Positions 43,054-52,716 are shown, counted from the stretch's first letter. The stretch is DNA of 64,000 nucleotides from Oceanisphaera sp. IT1-181 (GCF_033807535.1 NZ_CP136856.1:1979001-2043000), one strand, 5' to 3'. Translations and numbers: made by a program. Notes: generated by a model from the sequence alone, not told the origin.

Positions 43054-43695
43054 TTAAATTTTTTCCGAATCCAACATGCCATAGCGAATAGCCAAATGGG
43101 TCAACTCCACATCGCCATTGATATCAAGTTTACTGAACAAACGATAGCGATAGCTGTTTACAGTTTTAGGGCTTAAATTTAACTGCTCAGAGATATCCGT
43201 AACTCTTTGACCTTTAGTGATCATCAACATGATTTGTAATTCACGTTCCGATAACTGTTTAAACGGGTTCTCTTCATTAGAAAACTGACTTAATGCCATG
43301 CGCTGAGCAATTTCTGGCGAAATATAGCGCTGGCCGCTCTGTACCAAACGAATGGCGTTGATCATTTCATCGGGTGCCGCACCCTTGGTCAAGTAGCCGC
43401 TGGCACCGGCCTGCATTACTTTGGTGGGAAAAGGATTTTCAGTATTGATGGTCAGCACAATAATTTTAATTTCTGGGCTGGCGCGCAGAATTTTGCGCGT
43501 GGCTTCCAAACCGCCAATGCCCGGCATATTCATGTCCATCAACACCACGTCTGGCTGCTGCTCGCGACACCAAAGCACGGCATCTTCACCGCTTTTAGCC
43601 TCGCCCAGCACTTTCATTCCTTTGACGTCTTCTAGTATGCGTCGGATCCCTGTGCGCACTAACTCATGGTCATCAACCAAGAATACGTTAATCAA
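43054..43695 (-). CDS. uvrY: Response regulator UvrY (GacA/SirA)
   Basis: A 213-residue two-component regulator. The receiver domain has Asp8, Asp9 and the phosphoacceptor Asp54 (VLMDMNMPG), the Thr/Ser position in IIVLTIN, and Lys in GYLTKGA. The C-terminal LuxR-type helix-turn-helix (about 145-205) reads LSERELQIMLMITKGQRVTDISEQLNLSPKTVNSYRYRLFSKL. With BarA/GacS it activates the small RNAs that titrate CsrA, controlling carbon flux, biofilm and virulence traits. It is linked to uvrC as in most gammaproteobacteria. Confidence 0.96.
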   Translation of the reverse strand: MINVFLVDDHELVRTGIRRILEDVKGMKVLGEAKSGEDAVLWCREQQPDVVLMDMNMPGIGGLEATRKILRASPEIKIIVLTINTENPFPTKVMQAGASGYLTKGAAPDEMINAIRLVQSGQRYISPEIAQRMALSQFSNEENPFKQLSERELQIMLMITKGQRVTDISEQLNLSPKTVNSYRYRLFSKLDINGDVELTHLAIRYGMLDSEKI

Positions 43696-43817
43696 AAGAT
43701 GCTCTCCGACTGCGTGACTGATTTATATATAAGACATACTTATACCTGCATCATATCGAAGTTACCTCGGAAAAGAAAACGCTGCTGACGACTCGCGACC
43801 ATTGTTTATTCACAAAG

Positions 43818-43839
43818 GCGATATCACGGCTGATATCGC
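43818..43839. repeat. Perfect 9-bp hairpin between uvrY and ppiD
   Basis: GCGATATCA - CGGC - TGATATCGC. No T-run follows, so it is not a simple terminator. It lies between the ppiD terminator and uvrY and may be an operator or RNA processing site. Confidence 0.5.
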
Positions 43840-43853
43840 GAGAATTTATAATA

Positions 43854-43875
43854 GAAAAAGGCGCCGCAGCGCCTT
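43854..43875 (-). terminator. Terminator of ppiD
   Basis: Minus-strand AAGGCGC - TGCG - GCGCCTTTTTC, 45 bases after the ppiD stop. Confidence 0.85.
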
Positions 43876-43919
43876 ATGTTATTGAAAAGTTTTGAATTAT
43901 CTAAAATTATCGAAAGCGA

Positions 43920-45818
43920 TTAAAAATCATCTTCCGGCGCAGTTAACTCGCGATACTTTATGTTGGCAGATGCTTTAAGTGCCAGTATCAAACTTTCATA
44001 TTCTCTTTGTCCTTGAATGGCATTTTGCCCTTCTTGGATTTGTGTCTTTAACTCAGTGCTGTCGGTGGGCGTGGTCACTTGGTTAAGCTTCACTACCGCC
44101 AAGCTGCCGTCGGTAAGTGTCAGCTGCTGCACGCTGGCCGCGTCTTTGACTGGCGCAGGCATGGCAAACAAGGCACTGATCAAAGCGGCGTCTTGCTCGC
44201 TTTCGCGAGTAATAGCGTTCAATTCAGTCACGCTCAGTTCATGCTTGGCTAACCAAGCGGCTTGCTCGCCCTTAGACCAGGCTTGCTGCAACTCGGTCGC
44301 CGCCTGCTCAGCTAACTCTGTGGTGTTAACTTGAGTCGCTTGCTCACGGGCTTGGGCTTGTACCTCAACAAACTCACGCGGTGCGGCTGGGCGCTGCTCA
44401 ACCACACGCAAAACCAGCGCTTTATTGTCGCCTAGCTCAATCACTTCTGAGTTCATGCCCTGCTCGCGCAGATCAGCTGAGAAGGCTTGGGCGATGACCC
44501 GTGGGTCTTTAAGTATGGCCGGTGCCTCTGCTGCAGAAAAGAACTCAGTAGAAACCACTTTTAAGTTCAGCTCTTGTGCCGCCATGTCTAAGGAGTCAGG
44601 GAATTCAAAGGTTAAATCCGCTAAGCGCTGTTCTTGCTCATAAAAATTGCTGGCCGCTTGTTCTTTGGCCAAGCGCGCCGCAATTGCCTCACGCACTTCA
44701 GACAAAGGTTTAGTCTGCACGTCTTTTTTATCTAGCAAGGTAATCAGATGAAAACCGTCAGCACTTTCTACCACGCCAGATACATCACCCACTTCGGCTA
44801 AGGCAAAGGCTGCTTTATCAAAGCTGGCATCCAAGGTCTCTTCTTCTATCCAGCCTAAGTCGCCGCCCTGCTCGCCCGAAAACGCATCTTCAGACTCGGT
44901 CTTGGCTAACTCAGCAAAGGACTCACCGGCTGCAATGCGCTCGGCAATGGCCGTTAACTTCTCTTGGGCACCGTCAGCTTTAAGCAGCATGATATGAGCC
45001 AGCTTGCGCTCGGCAGGTTGGCGATAAGCGTTGATGTTGGCTTGGTACTCATCGGCAATTGTTTTATCGTCTACTTGCGCCGCCGCCTCACTGTGGGTAT
45101 CCAGCAACAAATAGTTAATTTTCACTTGCTCTGGGCGCTGGAATTTCGCCAAGTTGGCATCGTAGTAAGCTTTCACTTGCTCGTCGCTTAAACTGACCTG
45201 CTTGGCAAAGTCATTTAACGGAATACGCACTAACTCTGCATCACGCAGCTGGCGGCTGAGCTTATCTAACAGACCCGCTTCCGCTTCTAGGGCAAAGCTT
45301 GAGTCAATCAAAGCGTTTAATAACAGCTGACGACTTAAGTCTTGGCGCAAGTTATCGCGCAATTGATCGGCACTGATGCCACTGCGGGATAACAACAGCT
45401 GATAACGCTCATTGCTAAACTGACCGTCTGCTTGAAATTCGGGGAGCGCACGAATGGCATCACGCACTTGTTTGTCACTGACATAAATGCCCAGCTCCGC
45501 CACTTTTTGGTCAACTAAGCGCTGTTCAACTAGCTGCTCTAATACGGAGCGGCGCACTTGTTCGACATAAAGCGGATCAGACAAGAGTTCACTGAACTGC
45601 GGACCTAACTGATTCTCTAAGCGAGCGCGTTCGTTGCGATAGGCATTTTCTAGCGTTTGGGCGCTAATATCATCGCCATTGACCACGGCGGCCACTTCTT
45701 CCTTGGGCTGAGTGACATAGCTGCCTACGCCGGCCAAGGCAAAAGATAAAATAATCAGCACTAATATGACTTTGGAGACGGTGCCTTGCGCGCCCGCTCT
45801 GAGTTTGTCGAAAAACAT
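43920..45818 (-). CDS. ppiD: Periplasmic folding chaperone PpiD
   Basis: A 632-residue inner-membrane-anchored protein (E. coli 623). An N-terminal transmembrane segment (VSKVILVLIILSFALAGVGSYV) is followed by a SurA-N-like chaperone region and a parvulin/PpiC domain (about residues 265-360, RKLAHIMLLK...SGEQGGDLGWIEEETLDASFDKAAFALAEVGDVSGVVESADGFHLITLLD). It assists outer-membrane and secreted proteins near the Sec translocon. It follows hupB, as in enteric relatives, with a terminator between. Confidence 0.94.
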   Translation of the reverse strand: MFFDKLRAGAQGTVSKVILVLIILSFALAGVGSYVTQPKEEVAAVVNGDDISAQTLENAYRNERARLENQLGPQFSELLSDPLYVEQVRRSVLEQLVEQRLVDQKVAELGIYVSDKQVRDAIRALPEFQADGQFSNERYQLLLSRSGISADQLRDNLRQDLSRQLLLNALIDSSFALEAEAGLLDKLSRQLRDAELVRIPLNDFAKQVSLSDEQVKAYYDANLAKFQRPEQVKINYLLLDTHSEAAAQVDDKTIADEYQANINAYRQPAERKLAHIMLLKADGAQEKLTAIAERIAAGESFAELAKTESEDAFSGEQGGDLGWIEEETLDASFDKAAFALAEVGDVSGVVESADGFHLITLLDKKDVQTKPLSEVREAIAARLAKEQAASNFYEQEQRLADLTFEFPDSLDMAAQELNLKVVSTEFFSAAEAPAILKDPRVIAQAFSADLREQGMNSEVIELGDNKALVLRVVEQRPAAPREFVEVQAQAREQATQVNTTELAEQAATELQQAWSKGEQAAWLAKHELSVTELNAITRESEQDAALISALFAMPAPVKDAASVQQLTLTDGSLAVVKLNQVTTPTDSTELKTQIQEGQNAIQGQREYESLILALKASANIKYRELTAPEDDF

Positions 45819-45860
45819 AATCGGTTGTTACTCCCACTAGAGGGGGTTCTCTTCTAATCG

Positions 45861-45886
45861 AAAAAAAAGCGCACCGTGTGATGCGC
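45861..45886 (-). terminator. Terminator of hupB
   Basis: Minus-strand GCGCA - loop of eight - TGCGC followed by eight T residues. The stem is short, but the T-run is strong. Confidence 0.7.
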
Positions 45887-45932
45887 CTTCTCGTCATGGC
45901 TTAGCTCACGCTAAGTCTTACTTTACGCAGTC

Positions 45933-46214
45933 TTAGTTATTAACGGCGTCTTTCAATGTTTTACCGGCTTTAAAACCTGGAGTTTTCGCGGCCGCAATCT
46001 CGATAGCAGCACCGGTTTGTGGGTTACGACCAGTACGTGCCGCGCGCTCACGCACAGAGAAAGTACCAAAGCCCACTAAAGAGACGGTGTCGCCTTCTTT
46101 GAGGGTTTCAGTAATGGATTCAACAAATGCATCCAAAGCACGGCCAGCCGCAGCTTTAGTAATATCGGCGCCTTCGGCAATCTTATCGATCAGTTGAGAT
46201 TTATTCACGGTCAT
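45933..46214 (-). CDS. hupB: DNA-binding protein HU-beta
   Basis: A 93-residue nucleoid protein (E. coli HupB is 90). It begins MTVNKSQLIDKIAEGADITKAAAGRALDAF and has the DNA-bending arm with GFGTFSVRERAARTGRNPQTGAAIEIAAAKTPGFKAGKTLKDAVN, including the proline-tipped beta-ribbon (RNPQTG). It binds duplex and distorted DNA without strong specificity. The gene lies between lon and ppiD, the position of hupB in gammaproteobacteria. The upstream 250 bases should contain its promoters. Confidence 0.96.
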   Translation of the reverse strand: MTVNKSQLIDKIAEGADITKAAAGRALDAFVESITETLKEGDTVSLVGFGTFSVRERAARTGRNPQTGAAIEIAAAKTPGFKAGKTLKDAVNN

Positions 46215-46466
46215 TCCCCTTGTTATGTATGCGTTGCTGTTGATGGCAAGCGTAACGTTAACATTGTTAGTGTGAGTTGATTATTGTAAGACAGTTATTG
46301 TGATACGGATGACATCGCTCAAACCTGAGCGAATGCCTGCCAACTGGCACTCTCTATTATCGACACAATGTCATCCATATACAGCGCCAGCTAAATAAAG
46401 TGTTCCAAGGCTACTGCGTGTTAGGGCTGCTGACAAGTCAGAAACCCTCCATTAACGCGAAAAACC

Positions 46467-48818
46467 TTATACTGACACCACTGAAAAGCTTTCTGGTGGC
46501 TGTTCAAGGGCCAATTCCAGTACCTCTTCAATCCAGCGCACCGGACGAATATCCAAATCTTGCTTCACGTTCTCTGGAATATCTTCCAAGTCACGCTCGT
46601 TTTCTTTGGGGATCAGTACCATCTTGATGCCACCACGGCGGGCGGCTAACAGCTTCTCTTTTAAGCCACCGATTGGCAATACTTCACCGCGCAAGGTGAT
46701 TTCACCAGTCATGGCGACATCGGCGCGCACCGGGTTACCGGTTAAGCTCGACACCAAGGCCGTACACATGGCAGCACCGGCACTGGGGCCATCTTTAGGC
46801 GTGGCACCTTCTGGCACGTGCACATGAATATCACGTTTTTCATGGAAGTCGCTATTAATACGCCATTTATCTGCGCGTGAGCGCACCACCGTCATGGCGG
46901 CTTGCACCGACTCTTTCATCACGTCGCCCAATGAACCGGTATAGGCCAGCTTGCCCTTACCCGGTACGTTGGCTACTTCGATGGTCAGCAGCTCGCCGCC
47001 CACTTCGGTCCATGCCAGACCGGTCACTTGACCGATTTGGTTATGATCTTCGGCTTTGCCGTAATCAAAGCGCTGCACGCCCAGGTAATTTTTTAAATTT
47101 TCCTGATTGATCTGCACATGCTTGATGGTTTTATCGAGCATAATTTCTTTCACGGCTTTTCGGCACAGCTTAGAGATTTCGCGCTCCAAGCTTCGCACGC
47201 CCGCTTCACGGGTGTAATAGCGAATAATGCCCACGATTGCTGAGTCTTCAATCGTTATCTCACTTTTCTTCAAACCGTTGCGCTCGATTTGCTTATCCAA
47301 CAAGTGATTTTTGGCGATATTGAGCTTTTCGTCTTCCGTATAACCGGATAAACGGATCACTTCCATACGGTCCAATAACGGGCCCGGGATATTCATCGAG
47401 TTAGAGGTGGCGACGAACATCACGTCCGACAAATCATAATCCACTTCTAAATAGTGATCGTTAAAGCTGTTATTTTGCTCAGGATCCAACACTTCTAATA
47501 ATGCAGAAGCGGGATCGCCGCGCATATCGGAGGCCATCTTGTCGATTTCATCGAGCAAGAACAGTGGGTTACGCACCCCAACTTTGGCCATCTTTTGGAT
47601 AAGCTTGCCCGGCAAGGAGCCGATATAAGTACGACGGTGACCGCGAATTTCCGCCTCGTCACGTACGCCACCCAACGCCATGCGCACATACTTGCGGCCC
47701 GTGGCTTTGGCAATCGACTGACCGAGTGAAGTTTTACCCACACCCGGTGGCCCCACTAAGCACAGGATAGGCCCTTTCAGCTTGCTGGTACGGCTTTGCA
47801 CTGCCAGATACTCGATGATGCGCTCTTTGACCTTTTCGAGGCCATAGTGGTCTGCATCAAGCATTTCTTCGGCTTTGGCTAAGTCTTTTTTCACCTTGGA
47901 TTTTTTCTTCCAAGGCACGGCTACCATCCAGTCGATGTAGCTGCGCACCACGGTCGCTTCCGCAGACATGGGTGACATCATTTTCAGCTTGGCAAACTCG
48001 GCATCGGTTTTAGTGCGCGCTTCTTCACTCATGCCCGCATCTTCAATCTTTTGCAGCAGCGCTTCAAATTCGTCGGGCACATCGTCCATCTCGCCCAATT
48101 CTTTTTGAATCGCCTTCATCTGCTCGTTGAGGTAGTACTCGCGCTGACTTTTTTCCATCTGCTTTTTCACGCGGGCACGAATACGACGCTCAACTTGCAG
48201 CACATCCATTTCTGATTCCATCATGGCCATCAGATATTCAAGACGCTCACCTACTTCCGCCATTTCCAGCACTTTTTGCTTATCTTCGAGCTTAAGCGGC
48301 ATGTGCGCGGCCATGGTGTCGGCCAAACGGGCGGCGTCTTCAATGGCAGACAGCGAGGTTAATACCTCAGGTGGGATCTTTTTATTGAGCTTGATGTAAT
48401 TTTCAAACTGGGTAATGGCGGAGCGTACTAACACTTCTTGCTCACGCTCGGCCAAGGGGGCCGTTTCGAGATACTGCGCTTCGGCCACGTAGTAGCCATC
48501 CACTTCGCGTAAGTTTTCCAAACGCGCGCGCTGGCCACCCTCCACCAACACCTTCACGGTGCCGTCTGGCAGCTTCAGCAATTGCAGTATGTTGGCCACT
48601 GTGCCCACGTCATACAGCTCGTCGGCTTTGGGGTCATCGGTCGCCGCTTCTTTCTGGGCGATGAGCAATACTTTTTTATCTTGTTCCATGGCCGCTTCTA
48701 AGCAGCGGATGGATTTTTCCCGGCCCACAAACAGTGGGATCACCATATGTGGGTATACCACCACGTCACGGAGAGGCAAAACGGGGGTGTCGATGCGTTC
48801 ACAACGCTCTAGGGTCAT
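46467..48818 (-). CDS. lon: ATP-dependent protease Lon
   Basis: A 783-residue AAA+ serine protease (E. coli 784) that degrades misfolded and regulatory proteins. The N-terminal substrate-binding domain begins LPLRDVVVYPHMVIPLFVGR. The ATPase has Walker A GPPGVGKT (near residue 356) and Walker B FLLDEIDKM. The protease domain shows the catalytic Ser in PKDGPSAGAAM (near 678) and the Lys in GGLKEKLLAARR. A heat-shock sigma-32-like promoter is present upstream. It lies between clpX and hupB, as usual. Confidence 0.97.
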   Translation of the reverse strand: MTLERCERIDTPVLPLRDVVVYPHMVIPLFVGREKSIRCLEAAMEQDKKVLLIAQKEAATDDPKADELYDVGTVANILQLLKLPDGTVKVLVEGGQRARLENLREVDGYYVAEAQYLETAPLAEREQEVLVRSAITQFENYIKLNKKIPPEVLTSLSAIEDAARLADTMAAHMPLKLEDKQKVLEMAEVGERLEYLMAMMESEMDVLQVERRIRARVKKQMEKSQREYYLNEQMKAIQKELGEMDDVPDEFEALLQKIEDAGMSEEARTKTDAEFAKLKMMSPMSAEATVVRSYIDWMVAVPWKKKSKVKKDLAKAEEMLDADHYGLEKVKERIIEYLAVQSRTSKLKGPILCLVGPPGVGKTSLGQSIAKATGRKYVRMALGGVRDEAEIRGHRRTYIGSLPGKLIQKMAKVGVRNPLFLLDEIDKMASDMRGDPASALLEVLDPEQNNSFNDHYLEVDYDLSDVMFVATSNSMNIPGPLLDRMEVIRLSGYTEDEKLNIAKNHLLDKQIERNGLKKSEITIEDSAIVGIIRYYTREAGVRSLEREISKLCRKAVKEIMLDKTIKHVQINQENLKNYLGVQRFDYGKAEDHNQIGQVTGLAWTEVGGELLTIEVANVPGKGKLAYTGSLGDVMKESVQAAMTVVRSRADKWRINSDFHEKRDIHVHVPEGATPKDGPSAGAAMCTALVSSLTGNPVRADVAMTGEITLRGEVLPIGGLKEKLLAARRGGIKMVLIPKENERDLEDIPENVKQDLDIRPVRWIEEVLELALEQPPESFSVVSV

Positions 48819-48863
48819 AGTGTCCTCTCAGCTTGAATGCAATGTAATAGGCGCTTGAGGCAG

Positions 48864-48891
48864 TATATGGGGGCAAGATCAGAAGATTCAA
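48864..48891 (-). promoter_or_regulatory. Sigma-32-type heat-shock promoter of lon
   Basis: Minus-strand TTGAAT (48886-48891), 13-base spacer, CCCCATATA (48864-48872), ending about 45 bases before the lon ATG. It matches TTGAAA-N13-CCCCATNTA. Confidence 0.78.
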
Positions 48892-48914
48892 TCATTGAAT
48901 AGCCAAAAACGGAA

Positions 48915-48935
48915 AAAGGGGCATAAAGCCCCTTT
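48915..48935 (-). terminator. Hairpin between clpX and lon (second terminator)
   Basis: AAAGGGGC - five-base loop - GCCCCTTT, followed on the minus strand by TTCCG. It lies after the clpX terminator and just upstream of the lon promoter. Confidence 0.7.
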
Positions 48936-49027
48936 AAACCGCTCGAAAATGACGCGATTGATGATTAAATCACCGTTTTGATATTCATCATTTCCTCGAC
49001 GCGCTTGGTCAACAGCCATGATTAAAA

Positions 49028-49052
49028 CAAAAAACGCGGCCTAAACCGCGTT
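49028..49052 (-). terminator. Terminator of clpX
   Basis: Minus-strand AACGCGG - TTTAGG - CCGCGTT followed by TTTTGTTTT, 24 bases after the clpX stop. Confidence 0.88.
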
Positions 49053-49075
49053 CTATTATTGATTAAACATAGTGC

Positions 49076-50359
49076 TTATTTATCGCCCACTGCGGCTTGA
49101 TTTTCGCCTTTTTGATAAATCAGCAACGGCGCCGACTCACCCTTGATCACGGTTTCATCGATCACCACCTTGGCCACATCACTTTGTGCAGGCAAGTCGT
49201 ACATAGTATCGAGTAATACCGCTTCTACGATAGAGCGTAAGCCCCGTGCGCCCGTCTTGCGCTCCATCGCCTTATGGGCGATGGCGCGTAAGGCGTCTTC
49301 ACGAAACTCCAGCTCTACGTCTTCAAGGGCAAATAACGCACTGTATTGCTTAGTCAGGGCGTTTTTTGGCTCAGATAAGATCTGTACCAGTGCCGATTCA
49401 TCTAATTCAGTCAGCGTCGCCACTACTGGCAAACGACCGATAAACTCAGGGATCAAACCGTATTTAACCAAATCTTCCGGTTCAACCTGAGTAAAGGTTT
49501 GGCTCAGTGAGGAGTTATTGTTTTTGCTCTTCACTTGCGCGCCAAAACCAATACCAGTGCCTTTGTCTAGGCGCTGCTCAATCACTTTATCAAGGCCGGC
49601 AAAAGCACCACCACAGATAAACAGGATTTTTGAGGTATCAACCTGCAAAAACTCTTGCTGTGGATGCTTGCGTCCGCCTTGCGGCGGCACAGAGGCAATG
49701 GTGCCTTCAATCAGCTTCAATAGCGCTTGCTGCACCCCTTCACCCGACACATCACGGGTAATGGAGGGGTTATCGGACTTACGAGAAATTTTATCAATCT
49801 CATCGATATAAACGATGCCGCGCTGGGCTTTTTCTACATCGTAGTCACATTTTTGCAGCAGCTTTTGGATGATGTTTTCAACGTCTTCCCCCACATAACC
49901 GGCTTCGGTCAAGGTGGTGGCATCGGCCATGGTAAAAGGCACATCCAATAAGCGAGCCAAGGTCTCGGCCAGCAAGGTTTTACCGCAACCGGTAGGGCCG
50001 ATCAGCAAGATATTGGACTTACCCAACTCTACGCCATCGGTCACGCCCGCATTACGCAATCGCTTGTAGTGGTTATACACGGCCACCGCTAACACTTTTT
50101 TCGCGTGATCTTGACCAATCACATAGTCATCTAAATTAGCGCGAATTTCGTGCGGCGTCGGCAGCTTATCACCCTCTTGTTTGGGCGATATGTCCTTGAT
50201 CTCTTCCTGAATGATGTCTTCGCAGAGCTCGACACATTCGTCACAAATGTAGACGGAAGGGCCGGCTATGAGTTTGCGCACTTCGTGTTGGCTTTTTCCA
50301 CAAAAAGAACAGTACAGCAGTTTGCCGCCGTCCCCTTCGCCCTTGCGTTTTTCAGTCAT
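49076..50359 (-). CDS. clpX: ClpX unfoldase ATPase subunit
   Basis: A 427-residue AAA+ unfoldase (E. coli 424) that recognises tagged substrates and feeds ClpP. It has an N-terminal C4 zinc-binding domain (YCSFCGKS...YICDECVELC), Walker A GPTGCGKT, Walker B IVYIDEIDK, a pore loop near GYVGEDVE, the IGF loop that docks on ClpP (GIGFGAQV) and a sensor-2 arm GARGLRSIVE. It is about 80 bases downstream of clpP, likely in the same operon. Confidence 0.97.
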   Translation of the reverse strand: MTEKRKGEGDGGKLLYCSFCGKSQHEVRKLIAGPSVYICDECVELCEDIIQEEIKDISPKQEGDKLPTPHEIRANLDDYVIGQDHAKKVLAVAVYNHYKRLRNAGVTDGVELGKSNILLIGPTGCGKTLLAETLARLLDVPFTMADATTLTEAGYVGEDVENIIQKLLQKCDYDVEKAQRGIVYIDEIDKISRKSDNPSITRDVSGEGVQQALLKLIEGTIASVPPQGGRKHPQQEFLQVDTSKILFICGGAFAGLDKVIEQRLDKGTGIGFGAQVKSKNNNSSLSQTFTQVEPEDLVKYGLIPEFIGRLPVVATLTELDESALVQILSEPKNALTKQYSALFALEDVELEFREDALRAIAHKAMERKTGARGLRSIVEAVLLDTMYDLPAQSDVAKVVIDETVIKGESAPLLIYQKGENQAAVGDK

Positions 50360-50440
50360 TCAGTCACCTCGTTTTGCGTACAAGCTGAGGAGTGCTCACT
50401 CTCTCTTTAACAAAGTGTACAGCACCCCTCCCCGCTTTGC

Positions 50441-51064
50441 TTAATCGCGCTTAAACAGTACTTCGTCGACGATGCCATATTCTTTAGCTGTTTGCGCAGA
50501 CATAAAGTTATCGCGGTCGGTATCGCGTTCAATAACCGACAAGTCTTGGCCCGTATGTTCGGCCAGCAGGCGGTTAAGTTTCTCTTTAATATAGAGAATT
50601 TCTTTAGCGTGAATTTGAATATCCGACGCTTGGCCCTGAAAGCCACCCAACGGCTGATGGATCATCACCCGACTATTGGGCAAGGTAAAGCGCTTACCTT
50701 TCTCACCGCCGGCTAACAGAAACGCACCCATGGACGCCGCTTGGCCCATGCACAGCGTACTCACGTTAGGCTTAACAAACTGCATGGTGTCGTAGATCGA
50801 CATGCCTGCAGTCACAGAGCCACCCGGTGAGTTGATATACAAATGAATATCTTTTTCTGGGTTTTCTGATTCCAAAAATAGCAACTGGGCACAGATCAAA
50901 TTGGCCATGTGATCTTCTACCGGGCCGGTCAGAAAAATAACGCGCTCTTTTAATAAGCGAGAATAGATATCGTAAGAACGCTCACCTTTGGCAGTTTGCT
51001 CAACCACCATGGGGATCAGCGCCGCCATCGGGTGGCTCATCATCGGATCATGGAAATTTGACAT
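50441..51064 (-). CDS. clpP: ClpP protease subunit
   Basis: A 207-residue serine peptidase (same length as E. coli pro-ClpP) forming a double heptamer. The catalytic triad is visible as Ser111 (MGQAASMGAFLLAGG), His136 (VMIHQPLGG) and Asp185 (ERDTDRDNF). The N-terminal propeptide region (about residues 1-14) is processed in the family. It pairs with ClpX just downstream. Confidence 0.97.
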   Translation of the reverse strand: MSNFHDPMMSHPMAALIPMVVEQTAKGERSYDIYSRLLKERVIFLTGPVEDHMANLICAQLLFLESENPEKDIHLYINSPGGSVTAGMSIYDTMQFVKPNVSTLCMGQAASMGAFLLAGGEKGKRFTLPNSRVMIHQPLGGFQGQASDIQIHAKEILYIKEKLNRLLAEHTGQDLSVIERDTDRDNFMSAQTAKEYGIVDEVLFKRD

Positions 51065-51079
51065 AAGATATTGTCCCTA

Positions 51080-51120
51080 AAACAAAATGGCCCAAGTGCA
51101 CTTACACTAGGGCCATTATA
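51080..51120 (-). terminator. Hairpin after tig, overlapping the clpP promoter
   Basis: Minus-strand ATGGCCC...GGGCCAT (arms 51110-51116 and 51087-51093) followed by TTTGTTTT. It may terminate tig transcripts and also lies in the clpP leader. Confidence 0.7.
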
Positions 51121-51145
51121 CGCAAGAGTTTAACGCCTAAGTCAA
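51115..51145 (-). promoter_or_regulatory. Probable clpP promoter
   Basis: Minus-strand TATAAT (51115-51120), with TTGACT (51140-51145) at a rather long 19-base spacing, in the tig-clpP gap. Confidence 0.5.
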
Positions 51146-51151
51146 TAGTTC

Positions 51152-52456
51152 TTAAGCGCCTTGCTTATTCATCAGTTCCTCAAAGCTTACTTGCTTGTCT
51201 GAAACTTTAGCTTGGCTTAATACCAGCTCGATGGCTTGATCTTCAATGGCTAAGTTACGCACGTTTTCCAACATTTCTTGGTTTTCGTTGTAATAAGCAA
51301 TCACTTCAGACGGATCTTCGTAAGCAGAAGACATGCCAGCAATGATTTCTTGTACTTTAGCGTCGTCAGCTTTGATTTCGTTTTTCTTGATCACTTCGCC
51401 CAACAACAGACCTACACGTACGCGACGCTCAGCTTGCTCTTGGAACAGCTCTGCAGGTAACTGCGGGGCATTTTTTTGATCCAGACCACCAAAACGCTGC
51501 ATGGCTTGCTTGCGCAGCGTTTCAATTTCATTGTCGATCAGTGACTGAGGCACATCTACTGGGTTTTGCTCCAGCAAACCGTTGATCACTTGCTCTTTAA
51601 CAGAGGCTTTCAGTGCTTGGGACAGTTCGCGGTCCATGTTCTTACGCACTTCAGCTTTCAAGCCATCCAGTGAACCGTCGGCAATGCCAAAACGCTTCAC
51701 GAATTCTTCAGTCAGCTCAGGCAGCTCTTGGGCTTCAACTTTAGTGACGACAACGGCGAATTGAGCCGGCTTGCCTTTCAAGTTTTCAGCGTGGTATTCC
51801 TCAGGGAAGTTCACTTCCAGAGTGAAGTCGTCACCGGCTTGCTTGCCCAGTAAACCTTCTTCGAAACCTGGGATCATGCGGCCAGAGCCCAATACCAGTA
51901 CGAAATCTTCAGCAGCGCCACCTTCAAATTCAGCGCCGTCTACAGAACCGACGAAGTTCATGGTCACACGGTCATCATTAGCGGCGGCGCGTTCTACCAC
52001 AACCCAATCTGCGTGCTGCTTTTGCAGCGTTTCAACCATCTTGTCCAGATCCGCATCTTGAACTTCGGCCTGTGGCTTTTCGATGGTGATAGCGTCTAAG
52101 CCTGTTACTTCCACTTCTGGATATACTTCGAAGGTGGCGGTAAAGGTAAAGTCTTGGCCAGTTTTGATTGGCGCAGGCTCCATGGTCGGCATGCCCGCTG
52201 GGTTCAGTTTTTCACTGATCACGGCTTCAAAAAAGTTACGCTGCATTAAATCGCCGGCTACATCGGCTTCAACTGACGCACCAAACATTTTTTGGATCAC
52301 AGTCAGTGGCGCTTTACCTGGGCGGAAACCGTCAATACGACGCGTTTTAGCCAATTGACGCAGGCGGCTGTTTACTTCGCCATCTACTTTGTCGGCTGGC
52401 ACGGTAATGGTCAGGCGGCGTTCCAGGCCTTGAGTCGTTTCGAGTGAAACTTGCAT
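51152..52456 (-). CDS. tig: Trigger factor
   Basis: A 434-residue ribosome-bound chaperone and peptidyl-prolyl isomerase (E. coli 432). It has the N-terminal ribosome-binding loop GFRPGKAPLTVIQKMFG (about residues 44-60), a central FKBP-like domain (about 150-245, GRMIPGFEEGLLGKQAGDDFTLEVNFPEEYH) and a helical C-terminal cradle. It assists newly made chains at the tunnel exit. It heads the conserved tig-clpP-clpX-lon order. Confidence 0.97.
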   Translation of the reverse strand: MQVSLETTQGLERRLTITVPADKVDGEVNSRLRQLAKTRRIDGFRPGKAPLTVIQKMFGASVEADVAGDLMQRNFFEAVISEKLNPAGMPTMEPAPIKTGQDFTFTATFEVYPEVEVTGLDAITIEKPQAEVQDADLDKMVETLQKQHADWVVVERAAANDDRVTMNFVGSVDGAEFEGGAAEDFVLVLGSGRMIPGFEEGLLGKQAGDDFTLEVNFPEEYHAENLKGKPAQFAVVVTKVEAQELPELTEEFVKRFGIADGSLDGLKAEVRKNMDRELSQALKASVKEQVINGLLEQNPVDVPQSLIDNEIETLRKQAMQRFGGLDQKNAPQLPAELFQEQAERRVRVGLLLGEVIKKNEIKADDAKVQEIIAGMSSAYEDPSEVIAYYNENQEMLENVRNLAIEDQAIELVLSQAKVSDKQVSFEELMNKQGA

Positions 52457-52584
52457 TCTTCTACCTCAATTTTTTACAGCGCATCGGTTGCGATGTGATT
52501 GATTTAAAACAGCCTGGGCTGCTTGCTTGAATCTTGATGAAGGCGCAACTATAAATGGCACCTTCACGGCAAATGAGACACGGC

Positions 52585-52613
52585 ATTATAACGATGCAGA
52601 CTGACAGCGTCGA
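52585..52613 (-). promoter_or_regulatory. Probable sigma-70 promoter of tig
   Basis: Minus-strand TCGACG (52608-52613), 17-base spacer, TATAAT (52585-52590), leaving a leader of about 120 bases before the ATG. Confidence 0.6.
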
Positions 52614-52716
52614 GCGTATCTAAGCTAGGTTAAGTAGTATGAGGGCAAACGGTTGCTTTTCAAGGCATTCATCCCCACAAAAAGTCATTATTCGCTATTT
52701 TTTTAACAGTTATTAA

